A stretch of DNA of 64,000 nt, from NCBI GenBank assembly GCA_028280805.1, contig JANQLB010000116.1, positions 1-64,000 on the forward strand, read 5' to 3'. Every line of letters starts with the position of its first letter. Position 1 is the first letter of the stretch. The notes beneath the pieces are model-generated. The model had not been told where the DNA came from, did no database searches, and saw nothing but the letters and a program-made list of their open reading frames with translations. The position numbers were made by a program, and so were the translations under genes. The DNA comes from Tissierellales bacterium (GTDB lineage Bacteria; Bacillota; Clostridia; Tissierellales; VENL01). Shown one piece after another: positions 18,450 to 26,763 of the stretch.

Positions 18450-18630
18450 ATAGTTATGTGATAGTAATAGATTTTTTATCTTCCGTGATGTATCTGAAAG
18501 TATTATAAAAAAAGTAATTATAAGGGAGATTGACGAAGACGGAAATACAAATCCATATAAGCTGATCCTTGTTTATAAGATCGAATACTTTAATGCTGTT
18601 CATATTAAGAACACAATAGTCGAATTATAA
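18450..18630 (+). pseudogene. C-terminal gene remnant, unrecognised
   Basis: An open frame without a proper start ends at TAA 18628-18630 and encodes about 59 residues, including IIKKVIIREIDEDGN and LILVYKIEYFNAVHIK. It resembles the C-terminal tail of a recombinase or transposase-like protein but cannot be assigned. No ribosome site precedes it. It lies just upstream of the cobalamin riboswitch. Confidence 0.35.
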
Positions 18631-18729
18631 AAGAAATTACAAAATAATTATTTTAATATATCTATTGATAAATTTATGGAAGTATAGTAGAATATAGAAG
18701 AATTAAAAAATAAATAATATGCTTAATAG

Positions 18730-19005
18730 ATGCTTTGGTTGCTTAGTTTTATTAACTAAGGATTAAAAGGGAATCGGGTGAAAATCCTGAACGGACCGGC
18801 CACTGTAAATGGGGAGAAGCTTTTCTTTAAACCACTGTTCACCTCTTAATACTGCTAACATATTAAATAGTTACTTTTTCAAAGTATAACTAGGATGTTA
18901 ATGGTATTAAATGATGGATGGGAAGGTGAAAAGTATTTTATAATCCATGAGTCAGGAGACCTGCCAAAAGCATTTAGTATTGACCTAACCGGGGATAAGG
19001 GTTAT
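18730..19005 (+). promoter_or_regulatory. cobalamin riboswitch
   Basis: Core sequences of the family are present: GGGAATCGGGTGAAAATCC followed by GAACGGACCGGCCACTGTA near 18770-18820, and the B12 box GAGTCAGGAGACCTGCC at about 18949-18965 (canonical GCCAGGAGACCTGCC). A variable arm (TTAATAC...GTATTAA, 18846-18910) is inserted between. AAGGGTTAT (18997-19005) can pair with ATAACCTT (19065-19072) and so compete with the terminator that follows, giving an off-switch when corrinoid is bound. It controls the DUF2292 genes and probably the whole secreted/ECF operon downstream. Confidence 0.93.
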
Positions 19006-19066
19006 ACACAGAATAATTGTGCGTAAGAGTACTACATACTTCTTTTTATGGCTTTTAGATGTTCAT

Positions 19067-19101
19067 AACCTTGAATCCTTTATTGGAAGCAAGGTTTTTT
19101 T
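19067..19101 (+). terminator. riboswitch expression-platform terminator
   Basis: AACCTTG (19067-19073) pairs with CAAGGTT (19090-19096), followed by a T-run. Its 5' arm overlaps the antiterminator partner ATAACCTT, so ligand binding can switch between the two forms. Confidence 0.85.
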
Positions 19102-19133
19102 GTTACTACTATTTAAGATGGAGATGAGCTAAA

Positions 19134-19295
19134 ATGCAAGAACCCAATAAGGTTAAGCAAATAAACAATATGAATGAAAGAGAAAAGAAGCTTATTGAGT
19201 TTATTCGTAACACAGAATATGGGGAAATAAAGGTTATTATACAAAACAAGGAACCTATACGAATAGAGGAAATAAAAAAATCAATAAAACTATAA
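19134..19295 (+). CDS. DUF2292 (YezD-like) small protein, copy 1
   Basis: A 53-residue protein; its C-terminal 40 residues (EKKLIEFIRNTEYGEIKVII followed by QNKEPIRIEEIKKSIKL) match the DUF2292/YezD pattern of a helix followed by strands and a conserved G-x-I/V-x-I core. A GGAG lies upstream of ATG 19134. It is the first gene behind the cobalamin riboswitch, so corrinoid status should control it. Function is unknown in the family. A strong terminator follows, so read-through into the next gene may be limited. Confidence 0.8.
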   Translation: MQEPNKVKQINNMNEREKKLIEFIRNTEYGEIKVIIQNKEPIRIEEIKKSIKL

Positions 19296-19323
19296 TAACA
19301 GGAAATGCTGACCAGAAAACTGG

Positions 19324-19364
19324 AGGCACTGCCATAGTATAAAGCTATGGTAGTGCCTATTTTT
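19324..19364 (+). terminator. strong terminator between the two DUF2292 genes
   Basis: Fourteen-bp arms AGGCACTGCCATAG (19324-19337) and CTATGGTAGTGCCT (19345-19358) with loop TATAAAG, then A and five T residues. It lies inside the cluster, so downstream genes need read-through or their own promoter. Confidence 0.85.
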
Positions 19365-19398
19365 GTTTGAAAACTGAGGTGTAGAGGGGGATAACATT

Positions 19399-19551
19399 TT
19401 GAATACGAAACAAGAAAAGATAATTATTAACGAAAAAGAAAAACACTTACTTGAATTAATCCGTAGTATTGAATATGGAGAACTAAAAATTGTGATTCAA
19501 AATTCTCTGCCAATAAGAGTAGAGGAGATTAAGAAGTCAATAAAGTTGTAG
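19399..19551 (+). CDS. DUF2292 (YezD-like) small protein, copy 2
   Basis: A 50-residue protein starting at TTG 19399 behind GAGGGGG. Its core EKHLLELIRSIEYGELKIVI then QNSLPIRVEEIKKSIKL is closely similar to copy 1 at 19134-19295, a clear tandem duplication. The sequence after it (19552-19721) has a weaker hairpin ending in TTTTT and no gene. Role unknown. Confidence 0.78.
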   Translation: MNTKQEKIIINEKEKHLLELIRSIEYGELKIVIQNSLPIRVEEIKKSIKL

Positions 19552-19721
19552 AAAAAGCATTAATGAGAAAACAGGAAGTACTGCTTTTCAGGTGATACTT
19601 GTTAGTTTTTGTATACACTAAAGTGAACACAAAACATAGAATACTCTATTTAATAGTTAATATATATTTGAAAGAGTATTGGATAATATTCAGAGAAAAC
19701 AAATTAAGAGGAGGATAAAAA

Positions 19722-20519
19722 ATGAAAAAAATATTTTCAATGGTATTAGTAATAACGCTTGTTTTAGGTTTTGGGGGTATACAATCATTTGCAGTTAGTA
19801 TTGATGATATTACCTTTGACAATGGAACTATGTTTTCTGTAGGTTTAGGAATAAATGAAGAATTTACTTACACAGCTAAGGGATTAGAAGGGGGAAGCAA
19901 AGTTGATATTTCTGATCCACAAAATATTTCCTGGACAACTTCAAATTCAAGTGTAGTAGACTTTGTAGGAAGCACTACTGGAGAAACAGTAACAGTTGAA
20001 GCAAAAAGTGCAGGAAAAGCAGTAATAACTGCAACCTATAATGGAATGTCTGTCGAAAGCAATGTGTTTACAGCTAATGGCTATAGCTATGATTATGTTC
20101 AAAATATTAGTATGCAGGTAATTGGAGAAACAACAGACAATTTTACGATAAATATTCCTTTCTTAAATAACTTTTCTCTAAAGGATGTTTTTGGGTCCAG
20201 TTATAATGATTCAGGCATACTTAAAGATGAGGTAACTGCTATGCATGCCCTTTTATATGCTTTAGAAGTTTATTATGATACTGAAGGTCTTACTGATGGT
20301 TGGGACTGGGTATCTGCAAATGTTGAAGTTGGATACAATGGTGCTTTTGTATCTAAAATTGGAGCTGATAGTAATTATGGCATGACAGGCTGGATGTATA
20401 AAATAAAACCATCTGGAGAAACCAATTGGGAGTTACCTATGATTTCTGCTTCACAATACGTATTAGGAAATGGCGACCAAGAGAAGTGGGGCTTCGTTAC
20501 TTGGGGCGAAGAGTGGTAA
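19722..20519 (+). CDS. secreted protein with Ig-like and DUF4430-like domains
   Basis: A 265-residue protein with a signal peptide (about 1-25, ending SFA), a bacterial Ig-like (BIG2-type) domain at about 30-125, and a C-terminal DUF4430-like domain (about 128-265) with the hallmark GMTGWMYKI followed by a Trp-rich end. DUF4430 is related to the C-terminal beta domain of transcobalamin and intrinsic factor. Lying behind a cobalamin riboswitch, it is a candidate extracellular corrinoid-binding protein. Binding is inferred. GAGGAGG precedes the ATG. Confidence 0.75.
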   Translation: MKKIFSMVLVITLVLGFGGIQSFAVSIDDITFDNGTMFSVGLGINEEFTYTAKGLEGGSKVDISDPQNISWTTSNSSVVDFVGSTTGETVTVEAKSAGKAVITATYNGMSVESNVFTANGYSYDYVQNISMQVIGETTDNFTINIPFLNNFSLKDVFGSSYNDSGILKDEVTAMHALLYALEVYYDTEGLTDGWDWVSANVEVGYNGAFVSKIGADSNYGMTGWMYKIKPSGETNWELPMISASQYVLGNGDQEKWGFVTWGEEW

Positions 20520-20554
20520 AAAATCAATAAATAAGTCTATTTCTGAATATTGTC

Positions 20555-20599
20555 CTACAAGTCAAGGAAAATTAGATATCTAATTTTCCTTTCTTGTAG
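20555..20599 (+). other. intercistronic hairpin
   Basis: Outer arms CTACAAG/CTTGTAG and inner arms GGAAAATTAGAT/ATCTAATTTTCC form a long stem. No T-run follows on the plus strand, so it may stabilise mRNA or mark a processing site within the operon. Confidence 0.6.
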
Positions 20600-20641
20600 T
20601 TATGAATAGCTATCAAAAAATTTAAGGGGGTAAAAAGTAAT

Positions 20642-23600
20642 ATGAAAAAACAGAAAAGTTTTGTATGTATTTTTCTAGCTATTATAATGATTATTTCAGT
20701 CATATATCCTGTGTTTGCAGCTGGAATAAATGTCGTGCCAGACAAACAAACCTATTCCTCGAGAGAGGAGGTAAATCTTTCATCAGACTTTGAAGCAGAA
20801 AATGGTATTGATTGGTACTACATAGATAAAAATGGTGATCAGCAGGAAATCTTAGGTGATGGCAAGGTTATTATCTTTACAATTCCTGAAAATGATACTA
20901 ACCAAACAGTTTCTACTGTAGTTTATTCAGTGTACAATGAAGAGCAAAATTGGACAACTATAGCAATTGAACCAAATTTAGAAGAAATAACCCTAACAGC
21001 AGAGGAAACGTCTATGTATATATACTCATATATAGAGCTTAGTGCAGATGGATATGAGAATGAAGACTTAAACTTTGAATCCTCTGATGAAAGCATAGCA
21101 ACAGTAGATGAAAATGGAGTAGTTACAGGAAGAGATATAGGAACTGTAACAATAACAGCAATATCAAAGGAAAGTTCAAATGCAGTAGGAGAAATAGAGA
21201 TAACAGTAGAAGATCCTAGACCAGGGCCAACTCCATCTTTATATCAAATGTCAATAAAAGACGATTATGTAGAGACAATGAAGGTAGGAGAAACACAAAG
21301 ACTAGGGATAGTATTAGGCGGATATGACATGAAAAAAGTAGCTATGAGTAGTGAATTAGTAGAGCATACATCATCTGATCCAGAGATAGCAGACTTTACT
21401 GAATATGGAGTATTAGAGGCTAAAAAGGCAGGAACGGTTGAGCTTACTCTTACAACTAAGATAGGCATAGGTATGCCTAGTATTATAGTACCCCAGACTT
21501 TTTCAATAGAAATTGAACCAAATCAAGAAGAAATAACCCTAACAGCAGAGGAAACATCTATGTATGTATACTCATATATAGAGCTTAGTGCAGATGGATA
21601 TGAGAATACAGACTTAAACTTTGAATCCTCCGATGAAAACATAGCAACAATAGATGAAAATGGAGTAGTTACAGGGAGAGATATAGGAACTGTAACAATA
21701 ACAGTAGCATCAAAGGAAAATGCAAATGCAGTAGGAGAAATAGAAATAACAGTAATGGACCCTAAACCAGTTCCTGCAGCTCCATTTTTTTATCAGATGG
21801 CAATAAAGGATATATATGTAGAGACAATGGAAGTTGGAGAAACTCAAAGGCTAGGACTAGTATTAAGTGGACATGGTAGGACAATAGCTATGAGTAGTGA
21901 ATTAGTAGAGCATACATCATCTGATTCAGAGGTAGCAGACTTTACTGACTATGGAGTATTAGAGGCTAAAAAGGCAGGAACGGTTGATTTAACTCTTACA
22001 ACTAAAGTAGGTATTGGTATGGGTAGTAGTATAGTATCCCAGACATACACTATTGAAATTGAAGGAGAAGACACAATACCTTATCAATTAGCACCTAAAT
22101 GGACATATAAAGGAGATATAGATGAGTTTGTTGTTGCTTCTGATGGTTCAATATATTTATCCCTAGAGGATGAAATAAAAGCATTAAATGCAGCTGGAAC
22201 AGAAAAAAAAGGCTTTAACGCATCTGTAAATGGTAAAGTTTCAATTGGTAACATAGATGGGCAGGATTATTTATTTGTTGTTCATACTAAAACCAATACC
22301 TTGTCAATTCTTGATATTGATACAGGGGCTATAGAAGGGCAGGTTACGATGAAGGACGACATAAGATCTAAGCCCTATGTAGACTCAGTAACAGGAAATA
22401 TTTACATAGTAACTAAAGATTTCTATAATGATTATACAAGAACGTTGTATGCTTTAAATAAAGATTTGGACAAATGCCTATGGAAAAGAGATTTAGGCAA
22501 AAGAAAAAGAAACAGAGAAAGTGATATTAAATATACCACCAGTATAGACACCTATGGAGATAATGTATATGTGTTAAATGATTATGAGCTTTGGGCTTTT
22601 GACAATAAAGGAAACAAATTGTGGGATTTCACAAGTGAAAATGAGTTTGAAAGCACAACATATCCTAATGAGCTAGTTATTGACCAAGATACGATTTATT
22701 TTAAAGACACTAAAAAAATATATGCACTAAATACACAGAGTGGAAATAAAAAGTGGGATAAAGAGTTTAAGAGTATTACAAGTTTCATACCAGTAATTTC
22801 TCTTGATGGACAATACATTTATATAACTGCTGAGGATGAAAATGGTACAAATCTATTTAAAATAAATGCTCAAACAGGAAATGATGAAGATAGTTATACA
22901 CCTGGTGGATTATATGCTGTTTTTGCACAAGATGGTTATCTTTATACTAGTACTAATATTTATGATGAAAATCTTAATATAGTTGCTAATTATAAAGATG
23001 TATTAGGTAATGAAAGAAAGGATGATTTTCATATTGGAGAAAATGGAGATTTGTATCGTCTTATTGAAGGAGAAAATGATTGGGTAGTTTCTGCAATTGA
23101 AGCAGTAGAACTCTTTGACTTTACAGACAAAGAAGCAACAGACATAAAAATAACAAATGAACTTTCTGTTAATATGTTCCCAGAAGAGGAATTAGATATC
23201 ATTGCAGGAGCAGCTAACCAACACGGTGCATTTTTAAGTAATATAGAGCTGCAATGGGAATCAGACAATGAAACAGTTGCAACAGTAGTATATGGTGAAA
23301 AGGATGAGGATGAGAATAATAGCATTAATGCAACTATCATTGCCCTAAAAACTGGTAAAGCTAATATAACTATCAAAGTGAAGGATCTGGATATTAGTAA
23401 AAGCATAGAAGTAAACGTTAAGGAATCCCCTGTGCCACAAAAAATGTACTTTGTTTATGACCATGCCCATGATACCCTTCAAAATCCAAATAAAATCGAA
23501 AGTATAACTGGCTATGCCTATGAGAGTTTACCTTCTCCATGGATTTATATAGAGGATCAATACGGGAATTTTATGCAGAAGCAAAAAGTAGAATGGTCTT

Positions 23601-25108
23601 CTGATGGCATAAGTTTTTTACTTTATAAAGGTGGAAGTGGAGATAATAATATTAAATATCAGGGTCATTTAAATGCCCATAATCCAGTGGAAACTACTTT
23701 AAAAGCAAGCTTAGTAGATTATCCTGAGATCAGTTGTGAAATTCCTGTTTTTATAAAGCCTGTTCGTTCGGGAAAGGTGTGGACCTTTAATGACATAGAA
23801 TATGGCACTTCTGATTCCTACAAACAAACATTTTTTACTATAAATAAACATGTAAATACCTTTTGCTTAACAGCCAATGGAAAACTGTTTGCTATAGATC
23901 CTAAGGATGGAGAAGAAAAATGGAGAATTGATGGTGGAGGTAATGTTTGGTTTTCTGAACCAATTATTGATATAGAAGGAAGTATTTATGTATACAACAT
24001 AGGGGGTTCATATTCTGAAGTCTATAAATATAAGCATGATGGCACACTGTTAGAGAAAACCAATGAAGAATTCCCTGGTATTAATGGGTTTAAAATGGGA
24101 GATGACTATATCTATGTTTTAACCAAGGATAATGGATTGTACAAGCTAGATAAGCAGTTAAATAGGCTTTGGAATGATCCTGTTGAGATCGGAGAGGGAG
24201 ATTACCAAAGGATGCTTCTAGTAAATGACAAGCTGTATATCTCTATAGAGGGCAAAATATATGAGATTACAGAGGATGGTCAGAAAAGTCTTTACTATGA
24301 GGATAAGTATACAGAACTGTGGTTAGAAGGATCAACAAGTGATGGTGATATAATTGTCCAAAGAAATGTATTGGGGAATTACAGTCTCTTATCACTAGAC
24401 ATTGAAGGAGATGAAAACTGGAGGTATGAGGTGTTAGAAACCAAGGTAATGGTAGGTATGGATGAAGATAATAATATCTATGCTGTGGAGTACAGTAAAA
24501 ATCTTGAAAAGAAAATATACTTCCTAAATAGTGATGGAACAGAAAGGGTAAGAAATACTTTTGTAGATAGGGATTCTAAAGTAGGTTTGAAACCAATTAT
24601 AGGAAAGGATGGAACTATATACGCAGCCACAGGTCAAATTAATGCCTTTTCTCAAGAGGGAGAATTACTATGGCAATCATCAACAGTACACGAGGATGGC
24701 TTTAGCCTCTATCCTCCACCTAAAAGTATCTATGTAGACGAAGAAAACACACTGTATGCTTCGTCCTATAATGGAGGTATGATTGCACTAAGGGGAAAAC
24801 CTCAAACAGGTACAGAGTTATCAATTGAGGGTAAAGAAAATATTTCAATGGATACCTTTAAAGACTTAGAACTAGAGCTAACCAATCGGGGGGAAGAAAT
24901 AGAGTTTTATATAAGAATTGCCCTAGAGGACTTAGATGGTGAAAAAGTAATAAGTGAAACCTTTTTAGAAGATTCATTGAAGAAGAATAGGGCTAAAAAC
25001 TACAACTTTGGCGTTAAGATCCCTAAAGAGGGGAATTTTAGGTTCAAAATAGAGATTATAGACCGTATAACAGAAGAGGTTATATGCTCCGATAAAATGG
25101 AGCTATAA
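20642..25108 (+). CDS. giant secreted Ig-like / beta-propeller protein
   Basis: A 1488-residue protein with a signal peptide (1-27, ending VFAAG). It has two tandem near-identical 182-residue units (about 109-290 and 291-472), each containing a BIG2 Ig-like domain (SSDESIATVDENGVVTGRDI type). A PQQ-like beta-propeller region follows (about 490-850, motifs such as LYALNK, LWDFTS and IYALNTQSGNKKWD), then Ig-like domains (about 860-1050), a second propeller (about 1050-1390, LFAIDPKDGEEKW) and a C-terminal beta domain shared with 25129-26694. No catalytic site is visible. It is probably a cell-surface scaffold or ligand-binding protein of the corrinoid block; sorting signals are absent. Confidence 0.82.
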   Translation: MKKQKSFVCIFLAIIMIISVIYPVFAAGINVVPDKQTYSSREEVNLSSDFEAENGIDWYYIDKNGDQQEILGDGKVIIFTIPENDTNQTVSTVVYSVYNEEQNWTTIAIEPNLEEITLTAEETSMYIYSYIELSADGYENEDLNFESSDESIATVDENGVVTGRDIGTVTITAISKESSNAVGEIEITVEDPRPGPTPSLYQMSIKDDYVETMKVGETQRLGIVLGGYDMKKVAMSSELVEHTSSDPEIADFTEYGVLEAKKAGTVELTLTTKIGIGMPSIIVPQTFSIEIEPNQEEITLTAEETSMYVYSYIELSADGYENTDLNFESSDENIATIDENGVVTGRDIGTVTITVASKENANAVGEIEITVMDPKPVPAAPFFYQMAIKDIYVETMEVGETQRLGLVLSGHGRTIAMSSELVEHTSSDSEVADFTDYGVLEAKKAGTVDLTLTTKVGIGMGSSIVSQTYTIEIEGEDTIPYQLAPKWTYKGDIDEFVVASDGSIYLSLEDEIKALNAAGTEKKGFNASVNGKVSIGNIDGQDYLFVVHTKTNTLSILDIDTGAIEGQVTMKDDIRSKPYVDSVTGNIYIVTKDFYNDYTRTLYALNKDLDKCLWKRDLGKRKRNRESDIKYTTSIDTYGDNVYVLNDYELWAFDNKGNKLWDFTSENEFESTTYPNELVIDQDTIYFKDTKKIYALNTQSGNKKWDKEFKSITSFIPVISLDGQYIYITAEDENGTNLFKINAQTGNDEDSYTPGGLYAVFAQDGYLYTSTNIYDENLNIVANYKDVLGNERKDDFHIGENGDLYRLIEGENDWVVSAIEAVELFDFTDKEATDIKITNELSVNMFPEEELDIIAGAANQHGAFLSNIELQWESDNETVATVVYGEKDEDENNSINATIIALKTGKANITIKVKDLDISKSIEVNVKESPVPQKMYFVYDHAHDTLQNPNKIESITGYAYESLPSPWIYIEDQYGNFMQKQKVEWSSDGISFLLYKGGSGDNNIKYQGHLNAHNPVETTLKASLVDYPEISCEIPVFIKPVRSGKVWTFNDIEYGTSDSYKQTFFTINKHVNTFCLTANGKLFAIDPKDGEEKWRIDGGGNVWFSEPIIDIEGSIYVYNIGGSYSEVYKYKHDGTLLEKTNEEFPGINGFKMGDDYIYVLTKDNGLYKLDKQLNRLWNDPVEIGEGDYQRMLLVNDKLYISIEGKIYEITEDGQKSLYYEDKYTELWLEGSTSDGDIIVQRNVLGNYSLLSLDIEGDENWRYEVLETKVMVGMDEDNNIYAVEYSKNLEKKIYFLNSDGTERVRNTFVDRDSKVGLKPIIGKDGTIYAATGQINAFSQEGELLWQSSTVHEDGFSLYPPPKSIYVDEENTLYASSYNGGMIALRGKPQTGTELSIEGKENISMDTFKDLELELTNRGEEIEFYIRIALEDLDGEKVISETFLEDSLKKNRAKNYNFGVKIPKEGNFRFKIEIIDRITEEVICSDKMEL
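20966..22057 (+). repeat. tandem 546-bp in-frame duplication within the giant gene
   Basis: Unit 1 is 20966-21511 and unit 2 is 21512-22057, both starting ATTGAACCAAAT; the offset of 546 bases is 182 codons. The units are very similar at DNA level, pointing to a recent duplication or ongoing homogenisation, and could change copy number by recombination. Confidence 0.8.
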
Positions 25109-25128
25109 TAAGAGGGGAGGAATATATA

Positions 25129-26694
25129 ATGAAATACACAAATAAACTAAGCCATAAATTAACTTGTAAACTAATGGCCTTTGCTATTGCCATCTGTATG
25201 ATATTTAGTATACTCACACCCTCTGTCTTTGCAGTTGTGGATGAAGTTACTATTGATGATGTGCAGGAAGCCATAGATATCACATTAGATTATTATAAGG
25301 GATTAGAACAAATAAATGATGATTGGGAAGCCTTTGCCATAAATTCTGTTGGAGAAGACGTACAGAAGTATGGGACTGGTGAAAAGTCATATCTTACACT
25401 TCTAAAAGAAGACATTAAAGAAAATGGTGTAGGTGGGGATATGACAGATTATGAGAGAAGAGTATTAGGAATATTATCAGCAGGAGAAGACCCTACTAAT
25501 TTTGCAGGAGTAGATTTGATAGATGAAATTGTTAATTGGCCCAATTTAAATCAAGGAATAAACGCAGCAATTTTTGGATTGATAGCATTAGACGCTTCTA
25601 ATGCCATTGTGTCTGATGGAGCTAAGCATACTAGAGAGTCACTAATCCGATATATACTGGATAATCCCAGTGGTGATGGTTGGCAGCTTGGTGGTGGAAA
25701 TATCCCAGACCCTGATATAACAGGCATGGCCCTTTATGCACTGGCGCCATATAAGGATAGACAAGAAGTGAAGGTAATAGGAGAAAGGGCAATACAGTGG
25801 CTAAGTGAAAATCAGCTACCTTCAGGTGGTTATAAATCCTGGAATACTGTTAACTCAGAATCTTGTGCCCAGGTTATATGTGCCTTGACTGCTTGGGGAA
25901 TCAATCCACAGGGGCCAGAGTTTACAAAGGAAAATGGAAACGTTGTAACAGCTTTATTAGATTTTCAAATTAAAGAAGGTAGTCAAAAGGGATTATTTGC
26001 CCATGAAAAGAAATACGGTGGTGACCCTGGCTTTGCAACACAGCAGGCATTATATGCATTAGGAGCAATGAAAGATTATTTAAACAATGGAAAATCAACT
26101 ATTTTTTACAAAATAGCTTACAATCAATCTGAAGCTGAAGAAATAACTCATTTAGAGATATATCCAGAAAGGCTTGAAATGGAAAAAGGAATGAATTTTG
26201 AACTTGGTATAAAAAACCAAAACAATAGATTTATAAGCAATAATGAAGTTAATTGGAGCAGTAGCAATGAAGCTGTTGCTACTATCGATGAGAATGGTGT
26301 ACTAAAGACACTAGATAGTGGAACAACAACAATTATTGCTAGATTAAAGAATAATGAAAAAACAAGAGATATAATTCAAATAAAAGTAATTGAACAAGAT
26401 TTCCATGTACAACAATTCAGTAACGTAGACCTTGGAATGGATAAAAATATGGGATTTGTTATCACAAATATTTCCAACGAAGAAAAGGAAGCTGTATTTA
26501 TTATAGGACTATATCACAAAGACAGCAAAAAACTAATTGAAATGAACTATATTTCAAAGAGCTTTCTACCTAGTGAAAGTCATACAATAGAAGCAGGATT
26601 TAATGTCCCCCAAGAAGGTAACTATGAGATGAAAGTATTGATATGGGATCATTTGTATAAGGGAAGACCACTAAGCGAAGCTTTTACACAATAG
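25129..26694 (+). CDS. secreted alpha/alpha-toroid protein with Ig-like domain
   Basis: A 521-residue protein with a signal peptide (about 1-36, ending SVFA). Residues about 40-330 form a prenyltransferase/squalene-cyclase-like alpha-alpha toroid: repeats with DPDITGMALYALAPY, SGGYKSWNTVNSESCAQVI and DPGFATQQALYAL. The fold is the same as the alpha domain of intrinsic factor and transcobalamin. A BIG2 domain (about 345-420) and a C-terminal beta domain like that of the preceding protein follow. The catalytic Asp motif of terpene cyclases (DxDD) is not evident, favouring a binding role. GGGGAGG precedes the ATG. Confidence 0.82.
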   Translation: MKYTNKLSHKLTCKLMAFAIAICMIFSILTPSVFAVVDEVTIDDVQEAIDITLDYYKGLEQINDDWEAFAINSVGEDVQKYGTGEKSYLTLLKEDIKENGVGGDMTDYERRVLGILSAGEDPTNFAGVDLIDEIVNWPNLNQGINAAIFGLIALDASNAIVSDGAKHTRESLIRYILDNPSGDGWQLGGGNIPDPDITGMALYALAPYKDRQEVKVIGERAIQWLSENQLPSGGYKSWNTVNSESCAQVICALTAWGINPQGPEFTKENGNVVTALLDFQIKEGSQKGLFAHEKKYGGDPGFATQQALYALGAMKDYLNNGKSTIFYKIAYNQSEAEEITHLEIYPERLEMEKGMNFELGIKNQNNRFISNNEVNWSSSNEAVATIDENGVLKTLDSGTTTIIARLKNNEKTRDIIQIKVIEQDFHVQQFSNVDLGMDKNMGFVITNISNEEKEAVFIIGLYHKDSKKLIEMNYISKSFLPSESHTIEAGFNVPQEGNYEMKVLIWDHLYKGRPLSEAFTQ

Positions 26695-26708
26695 GATAAT
26701 TTTAATTG

Positions 26709-26743
26709 ACTACTAATGGGGATTTTTATACCCCATTAGTAGT
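26709..26743 (+). other. intercistronic hairpin
   Basis: A perfect 13-bp stem, ACTACTAATGGGG (26709-26721) and CCCCATTAGTAGT (26731-26743), with a 9-base loop. No T-run follows, so full termination is unlikely. Confidence 0.65.
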
Positions 26744-26763
26744 GATAATTAAGGAGGGATAGA

